A DNA stretch of 12,078 bases from Candidatus Ryanbacteria bacterium RIFCSPLOWO2_12_FULL_47_9c (GTDB lineage: Bacteria; Patescibacteriota; Minisyncoccia; Ryanbacterales; GWA2-47-10b): contig MHOB01000055.1 of the NCBI GenBank assembly GCA_001821795.1, forward strand, positions 454 through 12,531, in the 5' to 3' direction. Shown here piece by piece: positions 5,855 through 12,078 of this stretch. Below the pieces are notes generated by a model. It did no database searches and had not been told where the DNA came from. It was given only the letters and a program-made list of their open reading frames with translations. A program made the position numbers and the translations under genes. The first letter of the stretch is position 1. Every line of letters starts with the position of its first letter.

Positions 5855-6900
5855 ACACGCAGCATAGGAATAAATCGATCCGCAAATACAATATCGAGTG
5901 AATATTTTTTCACCCATTCTAGTTCTTTTGCCGCGAGCATCTGTGCCATCTTCGTATCACTCAATAAAATTTTTATTTTTTGTATAAAAATTGTGGAGTC
6001 CTGTCTAGTTATAAAATCTCCCAATGCATCCGGAACAATTTCGCGCACACCGCCAACATCAGCAGCCACAATCGGCACACCCATCGCCATTGCCTCAAGA
6101 ACAACGTGCGGAAATCCCTCTTCTTCGGATGGCATAAAGAAAACATCGGCAGCGGCAAAGTACATAGGAACATCGCGCTGGGCTACTTCACCAACAAGCT
6201 TAATATTTGGGCCGCTTATCGAACTTGCAAGCGGCCCGGAGCCAGCTACCAAAAAAAGCACTTTCGTATTGTCTGCAAACGCTTTAGCCACCGGCCCTAT
6301 GAGATCTGCGCCCTTGCGCTTCGAGAGACGGTGAAGAAAAAACACGACTTTGGCATCGTGTGGTATGCCGAGCTGCTCGCGCGCCTCACGTTTCCTGCCG
6401 CGCCACGAATTAAACCGCTCAAGATTGATCCAATTTGGCAGTACATGTACGCGCTCTGGCTTTAGATGATAGCGCTCAACGTATTCTTTTTTCATCCCCT
6501 CGGTGCCCGTAACAAGATTCGAGCGCTGCAAGGCAAGCCGAAAAAAATATTCTTCGACGACTCCGCGCCTATAAAGCCAAGGCATGCCGCAGTTCCAATA
6601 AAAACTTTTCCCGAAAAATGACGCGAGTATGCTACCGACAAAAGAATAATGCGTCCAAAATGTTTTGTAGCCGCGCATGCGAAGCGCAAACAACACAAGT
6701 TTCAGCTCAAAAATCCGAAGCGGCAGAAAGCGGAATTTCTGCACATATACGTTTTTTATATTTGCCGGGCGCTCCCCTTTCTCAACAATAAGAAAAATAT
6801 CGAGCTTATCCTGCGCACATTCTAGAAGCTCTCTGTTGTGATAAAAATGCGTCCCAATATCATCCCTGTATTCGGGGAGGATATAAACAATCTTTTTCAT
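5851..6900 (-). CDS. GT4 glycosyltransferase A, last gene of the minus-strand cluster
   Basis: The 349-residue soluble or membrane-peripheral enzyme of GT-B fold belongs to family GT4: retaining transfer from a nucleotide-sugar donor on the cytoplasmic face. The C-terminal Rossmann domain has LHRLSKRKGADLIG with the Arg and Lys of the donor-phosphate site, VAGSGPL, and the E-x7-E motif EGFPHVVLE at 261-269 followed by MGVPIVAADVGGVREI. The N-terminal domain starts KKIVYILPEYRDDIGTHF. The loop after GSGPL is shorter than usual and its DNA carries a 9-bp inverted repeat (6209-6237). ATG 6900 overlaps the previous gene's TGA as ATGA, so it is preferred over a TTG five codons upstream. The 3' end shares CTAA with the convergent GT-C gene. 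Sugar specificity is unknown. Confidence 0.9.
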   Translation of the reverse strand: MKKIVYILPEYRDDIGTHFYHNRELLECAQDKLDIFLIVEKGERPANIKNVYVQKFRFLPLRIFELKLVLFALRMRGYKTFWTHYSFVGSILASFFGKSFYWNCGMPWLYRRGVVEEYFFRLALQRSNLVTGTEGMKKEYVERYHLKPERVHVLPNWINLERFNSWRGRKREAREQLGIPHDAKVVFFLHRLSKRKGADLIGPVAKAFADNTKVLFLVAGSGPLASSISGPNIKLVGEVAQRDVPMYFAAADVFFMPSEEEGFPHVVLEAMAMGVPIVAADVGGVREIVPDALGDFITRQDSTIFIQKIKILLSDTKMAQMLAAKELEWVKKYSLDIVFADRFIPMLRV

Positions 6901-8003
6901 TGCTCGTGCGTACAAAGAGAAATTAAACGCGCGTATTCGCGGTAGTACTCCTCCCGCGATAAAAGAAAAGTTGTTGCTTTTCTCGCCTCTTTGCCCATTT
7001 GTTCCCGCAACTTATCATCCGCAATAAGGCGAGAAAGCGCATGAACAAGAGGATTCTTCTCGCCGACCGGCACAGCAAAACACGAGATACCGTCTTTGCA
7101 TATCTCGCCAACATTGCCAACGTCGGTAGATACCACCGGCAAACCCGCGGCCATTGCCTCCACTAAAGCCATCCCATAACCCTCATACCACGAAGTCTGC
7201 ACAAAAATATCGGCATCTTTGAGAAACGGCCGGATGTCATCCACTGCGCCTTCGAAATGAACATACTTTGCGATTCCAAGTTTTCGAGAAAGTTTTTTGA
7301 GTTTTTTCCGAAACGGGCCGTCGCCAACAACACAAAGCGAAAGGTCTTTGTAATCTTTCAAAAGATCGGCAAACGCCTTAAGAATAAGACCTACATTCTT
7401 TTCCTTCGTGAGACGAGCAATAACAAGCAGTTTTATCGAATGGCGCGAATTCGTTTTTCGCGGCATCCGATACCGATCCACGTCCACGTATATCGGCAGT
7501 ACGCCAAACGGAACATGCGGAACGTAACGCTGGATATTATTTCGTACTCGGTTGCTTACAGCGCGGATACAATCTGCGGACCGAAGTATTTGTTTTGCGA
7601 TATTGGCACGAATCCTATTTTTAAGAAAAACCAACTCATAAAACGGGCTGCCGATGTCCGTATGAATTTGCGCCTGCCACCGAACATGAAATCTTTTTTT
7701 CAACAAATATCCGATGATACCCGTAAACTCCTCCTGCGTGATAACAATAAATGATGACGGGTTACTCTTTACAATGTGCGCGGCGGTGCGATACGACTCT
7801 ATAAAGGCGCGAAATTTTGATCTGCGTGATGTGGGATAAATGGTGCAACGCGTCCCCATTGTCTGCGAAGTACGCTGGCGGGTCGGAACTGCAACAACAA
7901 CATGGAGATGATCACCAAGGCGCGCATATTCAACAAGCCTTTCCCGGAGATGAGAACCGGAATCAAACGAAGTACGGTCAATGCTTAACATGAGAATATT
8001 CAT
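6897..8003 (-). CDS. GT4 glycosyltransferase B
   Basis: The 368-residue GT-B enzyme belongs to family GT4. The N-terminal acceptor domain begins with LSIDRTSFDSGSHLRER and includes FIVITQEEFTGIIGYLLKKR. The donor domain has VIARLTKEKNVGLILKAF with the phosphate-site Arg and Lys, VVGDGPFRKKL, and EGYGMALVE at 274-282 followed by AGLPVVSTDVGNVGEI. All key GT4 residues are in place. It is joined by ATGA overlaps on both sides, so translation is probably coupled through the cluster. Start ATG 8003 is set by the overlap with the preceding stop. There is no Shine-Dalgarno before it. Sugar and acceptor are unknown. Confidence 0.92.
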   Translation of the reverse strand: MNILMLSIDRTSFDSGSHLRERLVEYARLGDHLHVVVAVPTRQRTSQTMGTRCTIYPTSRRSKFRAFIESYRTAAHIVKSNPSSFIVITQEEFTGIIGYLLKKRFHVRWQAQIHTDIGSPFYELVFLKNRIRANIAKQILRSADCIRAVSNRVRNNIQRYVPHVPFGVLPIYVDVDRYRMPRKTNSRHSIKLLVIARLTKEKNVGLILKAFADLLKDYKDLSLCVVGDGPFRKKLKKLSRKLGIAKYVHFEGAVDDIRPFLKDADIFVQTSWYEGYGMALVEAMAAGLPVVSTDVGNVGEICKDGISCFAVPVGEKNPLVHALSRLIADDKLREQMGKEARKATTFLLSREEYYREYARLISLCTHEQ

Positions 8004-9142
8004 ACCGCTTGCAGAAGAGATTCAGTCTCGGCGACCATACGCTCAATCGAAAACTGTTTTGCAGATTTTCTTCCATTCGCAGCAATTTTTTTGCCTATCA
8101 ATGGGTCTTCGAGGAGATGCGCGATTGCCTGCTCCCACTCTTTTTTCTCGTTGTAACTGACGACAAGCGCATTTTCTTCGTGCTCGAGAATTTCACGATT
8201 GCCTCCCGCAGCGGTTGTTACCACCGGAACCCCAAACGCCATTGCTTCGACAATCTGGTGCGAAAAGCCCTCATAAGCCGTATTGAGCAAAAAAACGTCC
8301 GCAGCAGCTATATACGCGCCCAAAGCACCCTTCTCAACCACCCCAGGAAAGAGTACGCGTTCACCGACCCCAGTTTGGTCACGAACCTGCTCAAGCGCAC
8401 GCCGCTCGGGTCCATCACCGATAATAACAAGAAAAAGCGCGCCATACTTTTTGAGAAGTTCTGGCATAAGCTCTATAAGCATGCGAAACCCCTTCCAAGG
8501 AACAAACCTGCCTGCGGACAATAGAACCGTGCCAGAAATATTAATTCTTCTTCGCGCTTCTTCACGCGAAAGCGCCTCTGGCAAAGAAACGCTATTAAAA
8601 ACAATACTTATTTTCTCGCCTTCAATCCCCCATTGCTCAACGACGCTTTTTAAATATTTACTGGGAACAATAATGCGTTTTGCGCGTCTCGCCACAAATA
8701 CTTGAACCCGCCTCAAAATCCACACGAAAAAGCCATACTTTTTTTGTAGAAAATCATCAAGCAAATCTTCCACGCCAAATCGTTGCATACCCTGTTCCCA
8801 CGCGTAATCGCCCACAACGCGCAGGATAATTTTTCTGCGCATCAAAACCGCAGCCAGCGCACCCGGAAAGCCAGCACCCGCCGCATCAAGAAGAAAAACT
8901 CGCTCGGCCTTCCATGAAAGAAAAAGTGCTTTTATAAAATAGAGAACATGCCGTATGCCCTTCGGATAAGAGCGGGGAACAACAATAAGTGCATACGGAA
9001 TGTTCTCCTTATTTTTCTTCCCGTAGGTAAGAACCGTAACCGCGTGGCCCCGCCGCGTAAGTTCCGGCACGAGCGTTGCGGCATATGTAGCCGGACCCCC
9101 GATATCGGGGGGAAAAATCCCTGTTGCAAGTAAGATCTTCAT
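8000..9142 (-). CDS. GT4 glycosyltransferase C
   Basis: The 380-residue GT-B enzyme of family GT4 opens with the classic nucleotide-sugar transferase start MKILLATGIFPPDIGGPATY. It continues with an N-terminal domain containing LLDAAGAGFPGALAAVLMRR and VVGDYAWEQG. The donor domain shows LLSAGRFVPWKGFRMLIELM with the Arg and Lys of the phosphate site, VIIGDGPERRAL, and EGFSHQIVE at 291-299 followed by FGVPVVTTAAGGNREIL. The pattern FPPDIGGPATY with GDYAWEQG recurs, as I remember it, in Parcubacteria surface-glycan clusters. ATG 9142 overlaps the preceding TGA as ATGA; the TTG two codons upstream (9148) is rejected. The 5' coding DNA includes the palindrome CCCCCGATATCGGGGG (9096-9111), which simply encodes the conserved PPDIGG. 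Confidence 0.93.
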   Translation of the reverse strand: MKILLATGIFPPDIGGPATYAATLVPELTRRGHAVTVLTYGKKNKENIPYALIVVPRSYPKGIRHVLYFIKALFLSWKAERVFLLDAAGAGFPGALAAVLMRRKIILRVVGDYAWEQGMQRFGVEDLLDDFLQKKYGFFVWILRRVQVFVARRAKRIIVPSKYLKSVVEQWGIEGEKISIVFNSVSLPEALSREEARRRINISGTVLLSAGRFVPWKGFRMLIELMPELLKKYGALFLVIIGDGPERRALEQVRDQTGVGERVLFPGVVEKGALGAYIAAADVFLLNTAYEGFSHQIVEAMAFGVPVVTTAAGGNREILEHEENALVVSYNEKKEWEQAIAHLLEDPLIGKKIAANGRKSAKQFSIERMVAETESLLQAV

Positions 9143-10302
9143 ACGCAAGCATCGAGCAGTACCGATTCCATTTTTTTTGCTATATCAACCCAAAGATATT
9201 TCTTAATCACAAGCGCGCGCGCTTGCTCAATAATACGCACACTCATATTCTCATCTTCCAAAACTCGCCGGATGCCTCGCGCAATATCCTCGGGATCGCG
9301 CGCGCGCACTATCACGCCGGTCTCACCATCAATTAAAAAATCCCGTATGCCGCCGACGGCTGTCGCCACAACCGGCACGCCAGCTCCCATCGCCTCCAAA
9401 AACGCGATTCCAAGCCCCTCCGAGCGCGAGGGACGGCAAAATACATCACTCATACGATAATAACGCAAAAGCCCGTCATGATTGACACTGCCGCAAAAAT
9501 GCACTCGAATATCAATACCAAGCTCGTGGGCAAGGCGCACAAGCTTTTTACGATCGGGGCCGTCACCTACAAGCACAAGGTGAGTGTTTCCAGCAAGAAG
9601 TGCGAACGCGCGGAGTAAATCATCAATCCCATTTTTCTCTACAAGCCGCGAGACCGAAAGAATAACCGGCGCGTCCGCAGGAATGCCCAAGTCCTCTTTG
9701 AGGGTTTCTTTGGGAGGGCGCTTGAATGAAGCAGAGACATACGCCTCATCAACACCATTGGGGACGACTTCACATCTACCTGTGTACCCATAGTATCGGG
9801 CGCGCTCGCACAAGTACTTACTGATGGCCGTGAGAGCCGATGTTCTCGGCAAAGCAAGCCGCCACGAAAGCCCGATTAAACCCATACGCCCCCGTCCAAT
9901 ATGCTTTTCAGAATCACCTTCTTGCAGTGTCAGTACGATTGGAATACGTGCTCGCGCCGGCCGAATAATATTAATAATATAAGCAATGCCACTTGCGAAT
10001 GTCGCCATTACACACCAAAAGACAGCCGGTTTATATTTCCTTACTAAAAAAAATGTCAGTACCGTCCCCCACAACGGGAGTAAAAACTTATCGAACTTCG
10101 AGCCAATTCCTATACGATAAATCTCAACATTTTCGACTTTCTCGTATCGAAGATTTTTTCGGCTAAATCGCCCGGTAACAATCAAAAAACGCATATTCGG
10201 GATACGTTTGACAATATGGGCGATGGCAAGCTCTGCACCACCTAAAAGTGGCAGGTATGCCGTTGAGAACACTAAAACACGTGGTGTTTGCTCGTGATTC
10301 AT
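9139..10302 (-). CDS. GT4 glycosyltransferase D, first gene of the minus-strand cluster
   Basis: The 387-residue GT-B enzyme of family GT4 has an N-terminal glycine-rich loop at VFSTAYLPLLGGAELAIAHI (11-30), a mid-region hydrophobic stretch (FFLVRKYKPAVFWCVMATFA) that could contact the membrane, LTLQEGDSEKHIG, and VVPNGVD before the donor domain. The donor domain has ILSVSRLVEKNGIDDLLRAF, VLVGDGPDRKKL and EGLGIAFLE at 295-303. The usual RLxxKKG reads RLVEKNG, so the second Lys at the donor-phosphate site is Asn; I think this variant occurs in relatives, so it is probably functional. It is the first gene of a four-gene ATGA-coupled run. Start ATG 10302 lies about 10 bases after a perfect TATAAT, so the message is probably leaderless or has only about three leader bases. 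Confidence 0.92.
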   Translation of the reverse strand: MNHEQTPRVLVFSTAYLPLLGGAELAIAHIVKRIPNMRFLIVTGRFSRKNLRYEKVENVEIYRIGIGSKFDKFLLPLWGTVLTFFLVRKYKPAVFWCVMATFASGIAYIINIIRPARARIPIVLTLQEGDSEKHIGRGRMGLIGLSWRLALPRTSALTAISKYLCERARYYGYTGRCEVVPNGVDEAYVSASFKRPPKETLKEDLGIPADAPVILSVSRLVEKNGIDDLLRAFALLAGNTHLVLVGDGPDRKKLVRLAHELGIDIRVHFCGSVNHDGLLRYYRMSDVFCRPSRSEGLGIAFLEAMGAGVPVVATAVGGIRDFLIDGETGVIVRARDPEDIARGIRRVLEDENMSVRIIEQARALVIKKYLWVDIAKKMESVLLDACV

Positions 10303-10316
10303 CGATGTTCTATTAT
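10288..10316 (+). promoter_or_regulatory. Promoter for GT4 glycosyltransferase E
   Basis: Read on the plus strand: TTGCTC at 10288-10293 (three of six matches, all in TTG), a 17-base spacer, and TATTAT at 10311-10316 (five of six). The start site would fall at about 10323-10324, on the A of ATG 10324. Five of six -10 bases are shared with the minus-strand TATAAT, so the two promoters cannot be used at the same moment. The -35 box lies inside the first codons of the divergent gene. Confidence 0.45.
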
Positions 10317-10340
10317 AGAATAAATGACAAACGCGGACAA
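10312..10340 (-). promoter_or_regulatory. Promoter for the four-gene GT4 cluster
   Basis: Read on the minus strand: TTGTCC at 10340-10335 (four of six matches to TTGACA), a 17-base spacer, and a perfect TATAAT at 10317-10312. A start site 6-8 bases downstream falls at 10305-10303, one to three bases before ATG 10302. The -35 box lies inside the first codons of the divergent GT4 gene. There is no Shine-Dalgarno in the short space, which fits leaderless translation. Confidence 0.6.
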
Positions 10341-11484
10341 ACCACGAAAGAGAAAAATACTCTTCGTATCAACAAAATCAGTATGGGGCGGAGCACAACG
10401 ATACATAATCGACCTCGTCGATTACCTCCCAAAAGATAAATTTGTTTTTGAAGTCGCGGCGGGCGGCAATGGTCCTTTTGTCTCGCGGCTTTCTGAACGT
10501 AGCATCACCGTACACACAATTCCAGAACTCGACAAATTTATAAATCCATTCTCCGACCTTCGTTCTTTTTTCAAGATATACAGAATTATACGCGAGGTGA
10601 AACCCGATATTCTGCATCTCAACAGCTCGAAAGCAAGCGGTTTAGGAGCGCTCGCGGGCTGGTTTGCGCGCGTCCCAAAAATCGTCTCAAGCACGCATGG
10701 CTGGCCGTTCCTCGAATCAAGACCGCGCTGGCAACGATGGCTCATCAAACAAGTCGAAAAGCTTTCGGTTCTTTTCCACGACAAAGTTATTTGTGTCTCA
10801 CAATTTGATTATTCAATCGGTCTCCACGAACGTATCGCTTCCACCCGCAAGCTCGTTGAAATTCAAAACGGCATTGACCCCAAAAAACATGTATTTCTCG
10901 AAAAAAGGACAGCGCGGGATAGACTTTTTCAAAAAGCGGGAGTAGAGCAAAACAACTATTTTGTCATTGGAACACTTGCCGAATACACACAAAACAAGGG
11001 TCTTTTCTATCTTATCGAAGCAGCAACTCACATTGCCGCAATCGAGCCCCATGTTGTTTTTTTTCTCATTGGATGGGGAGAAGAAAAACAGTTTCTCGAG
11101 GAACAAATAGAAGGGCGGCGGCTCAAGAAAAATGTATTTCTTATAGATTATATCCCCGAGGCATTTACGTATCTAAAGGCGTTTGACGTATTTATTTTGC
11201 CGTCTATCAAAGAGGGTTTTGCGTATGTTCTTCTGGAAGCATCCCTGGCGGAAATTCCAATAATTGCAACACGGGTAGGCGGAAACCCAGAGATCATCGA
11301 CAATTTGCAAAACGGCCTTTTGATCAAACCCGCATCGCCGGAAGAAATTATCAATGCCATCTCTTACCTCCTTCGTGATCCCGGAGACCGCGCTGTTTTT
11401 AGTGGAGCCGCGCGAAGAAAAGTCATCAAGGATTTCTCCATCGATTCAATGATCAAAAAAACAATCGAGGTGTACGAAAGCTAA
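10324..11484 (+). CDS. GT4 glycosyltransferase E, divergent from the cluster
   Basis: The 386-residue GT-B enzyme of family GT4 starts with RKILFVSTKSVWGGAQRYII, giving the N-terminal glycine loop WGGAQ at 21-25. It continues with DILHLNSSKASGLGALAGW and STHGWPF, typical of this family, and EIQNGID before the donor domain. The donor domain has IGTLAEYTQNKGLFYLIEAA, FFLIGWGEEKQFLEE and EGFAYVLLE at 297-305 followed by IPIIATRVGGNPEII. The residue usually Arg in RLxxxKG is Thr (GTLAEYTQNKG) while the Lys is kept; I recall this GT-[LI]-A...NKG form in other Patescibacteria proteins. The gene diverges from GT4 D across 21 bases, with its own putative leaderless promoter, and converges on the membrane protein at 11481 with a CTAA stop overlap. 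Confidence 0.92.
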   Translation: MTNADKPRKRKILFVSTKSVWGGAQRYIIDLVDYLPKDKFVFEVAAGGNGPFVSRLSERSITVHTIPELDKFINPFSDLRSFFKIYRIIREVKPDILHLNSSKASGLGALAGWFARVPKIVSSTHGWPFLESRPRWQRWLIKQVEKLSVLFHDKVICVSQFDYSIGLHERIASTRKLVEIQNGIDPKKHVFLEKRTARDRLFQKAGVEQNNYFVIGTLAEYTQNKGLFYLIEAATHIAAIEPHVVFFLIGWGEEKQFLEEQIEGRRLKKNVFLIDYIPEAFTYLKAFDVFILPSIKEGFAYVLLEASLAEIPIIATRVGGNPEIIDNLQNGLLIKPASPEEIINAISYLLRDPGDRAVFSGAARRKVIKDFSIDSMIKKTIEVYES

Positions 11485-12078
11485 AATTTATATACCGCAA
11501 AGGCCTCACCGCCGCGCATATTATATATAACGTGCGGCTGAACATTTTCTCTCTGAAGATTTTTCTCAAATGCTTCGCCCGCTCCGGTAAATGCCCGCGG
11601 ATCAGTAAGCAAAACCCCGCGCGGGCGTATAAAGTAATAGCGCTCAAAACCCGTTTTCTTGATGTCTTGATAACCACCCGCTCGGATATATTCCAGATAC
11701 TGTTCAGTGGAAAGAACCGGCCAAGCGTGATAGATATTGAGCCGATCAAGCACCCAAAGCTGCCCCATTTTATTAATATTATTGTCATAGATAATGACCG
11801 CCGAGTACGGGATATGTTTCTGGGCAAAGTGATCCCGCAGCACCTTCTCTTGCTGTTTTTCAAGAAATGAATAGTCAAGTTCAAAAACATTTTTTGGCAT
11901 TTTGCCGGACAACTCGTCTTCCAGATAACTCGCAAGTTCGTTATATCCATAAGGAAAAGTCTCATTACGAACGGGTGCGTACATCCAAAAACGGAAACCC
12001 CGCGGATACGGCATCACAATGCTGTTGATTGTGTAAAATGCTTCGAAAAGCAAAACAAGAACGAAAATAACAAAAAAT
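11481..12078 (-). CDS. C-terminal part of a polytopic membrane protein, probably GT-C (partial)
   Basis: The frame is open to the right edge and the start lies outside the window; about 198 residues are visible. The first 19 or so (FFVIFVLVLLFEAFYTINSI) are a membrane helix, followed by an outward-facing soluble domain of about 180 residues with no further membrane segment. That domain contains FWMYAPVRNETFPYGY, ELASYLEDELSGKMPKNVF, SAVIIYDNNINKMGQLWVLD, GFERYYFIRPRG and a C-terminal VIYNMRGGEAFAVYKF. A last membrane helix followed by a periplasmic domain with YxxYxxxG- and ALxWY-like elements resembles the C-terminal part of PMT/ArnT-type GT-C transferases, which fits the neighbourhood, but no catalytic loop is visible. 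The TTG at 12053 is internal and not the real start. It could also be another polytopic surface-glycan protein. Confidence 0.6.
   Translation of the reverse strand, partial: FFVIFVLVLLFEAFYTINSIVMPYPRGFRFWMYAPVRNETFPYGYNELASYLEDELSGKMPKNVFELDYSFLEKQQEKVLRDHFAQKHIPYSAVIIYDNNINKMGQLWVLDRLNIYHAWPVLSTEQYLEYIRAGGYQDIKKTGFERYYFIRPRGVLLTDPRAFTGAGEAFEKNLQRENVQPHVIYNMRGGEAFAVYKF

Noticed and set aside
8009..8524. 171-residue plus-strand open frame antisense to GT4 C
   Set aside because: Shadow of a complete GT4 gene; no motif or start signal.
9096..9111. Perfect 16-base palindrome CCCCCGATATCGGGGG near the 5' end of GT4 C
   Set aside because: It encodes PPDIGG, a conserved GT4 start motif, so ordinary codon choice explains it; no shared arm sequence with the RtcB-like gene's palindromes.
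9211..9224. Alternating GC palindrome AAGCGCGCGCGCTT, with a GC run at 9294-9308
   Set aside because: Both are Arg/Ala-rich codons in GT4 D; no repeat array or Z-DNA claim can be supported from this alone.
1..12078. CRISPR array, tRNA or rRNA genes, insertion sequence, or recoded stop codons
   Set aside because: I saw no regularly spaced repeats, RNA-gene pattern or transposase. TGA ends six genes and is not read through, so a recoded code is not supported.

Overview
The window looks like part of a Patescibacteria (Candidate Phyla Radiation) genome, probably Parcubacteria-like. This rests on recognition, not a database search. The first two genes resemble small protein families I associate with that group. 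Coding is extremely dense: the only non-coding gaps are 40, 21 and 4 bases (or about 20 bases more if the second gene starts at 198). GC is moderate, short perfect palindromes sit inside a coding gene, and Shine-Dalgarno sequences are largely absent. TGA serves as a normal stop in six genes and does not interrupt any of them, so the recoded TGA=Gly lineages (Gracilibacteria, Absconditabacteria) are unlikely.

Left block, plus strand, 1-5854: the 3' end of a DUF5674-like gene; a conserved small protein of unknown function; a divergent RtcB-family protein that lacks the usual guanylylated histidine and an Asp metal ligand and carries three short palindromes in frame; a TMTC-like GT-C membrane protein with a C-terminal TPR domain; a CDP-alcohol phosphatidyltransferase whose last motif Asp is His; and an ArnT/PMT-like GT-C glycosyltransferase. 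The last three are joined by overlaps or a few bases and probably form one transcription unit for lipid-linked or surface glycan chemistry.

Middle block, minus strand, 10302-5851: four consecutive GT4 (GT-B fold) glycosyltransferases, each joined to the next by a four-base ATGA overlap, so they should be translationally coupled. Their transcription probably starts at a near-consensus promoter that lies partly inside the divergent gene at 10324.

Right block: a fifth GT4 glycosyltransferase on the plus strand (10324-11484), then the C-terminal part of a membrane protein on the minus strand that runs off the window. Only 21 bases separate the two divergent GT4 genes. Those bases hold overlapping -10 boxes for both strands, placed so that both messages would be leaderless or nearly so. 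Both convergent junctions in the window share the same four-base CTAA stop overlap, and no terminator hairpin is visible at either.

Taken together, most of the window is a cell-surface glycan or glycoconjugate locus: cytoplasmic GT4 enzymes to build a chain, GT-C enzymes that use polyprenyl-phosphate-linked sugars on the outer face of the membrane, and a CDP-alcohol transferase that could make a lipid carrier or headgroup. No flippase, polymerase or initiating phosphoglycosyltransferase is visible here, so the product remains unknown.
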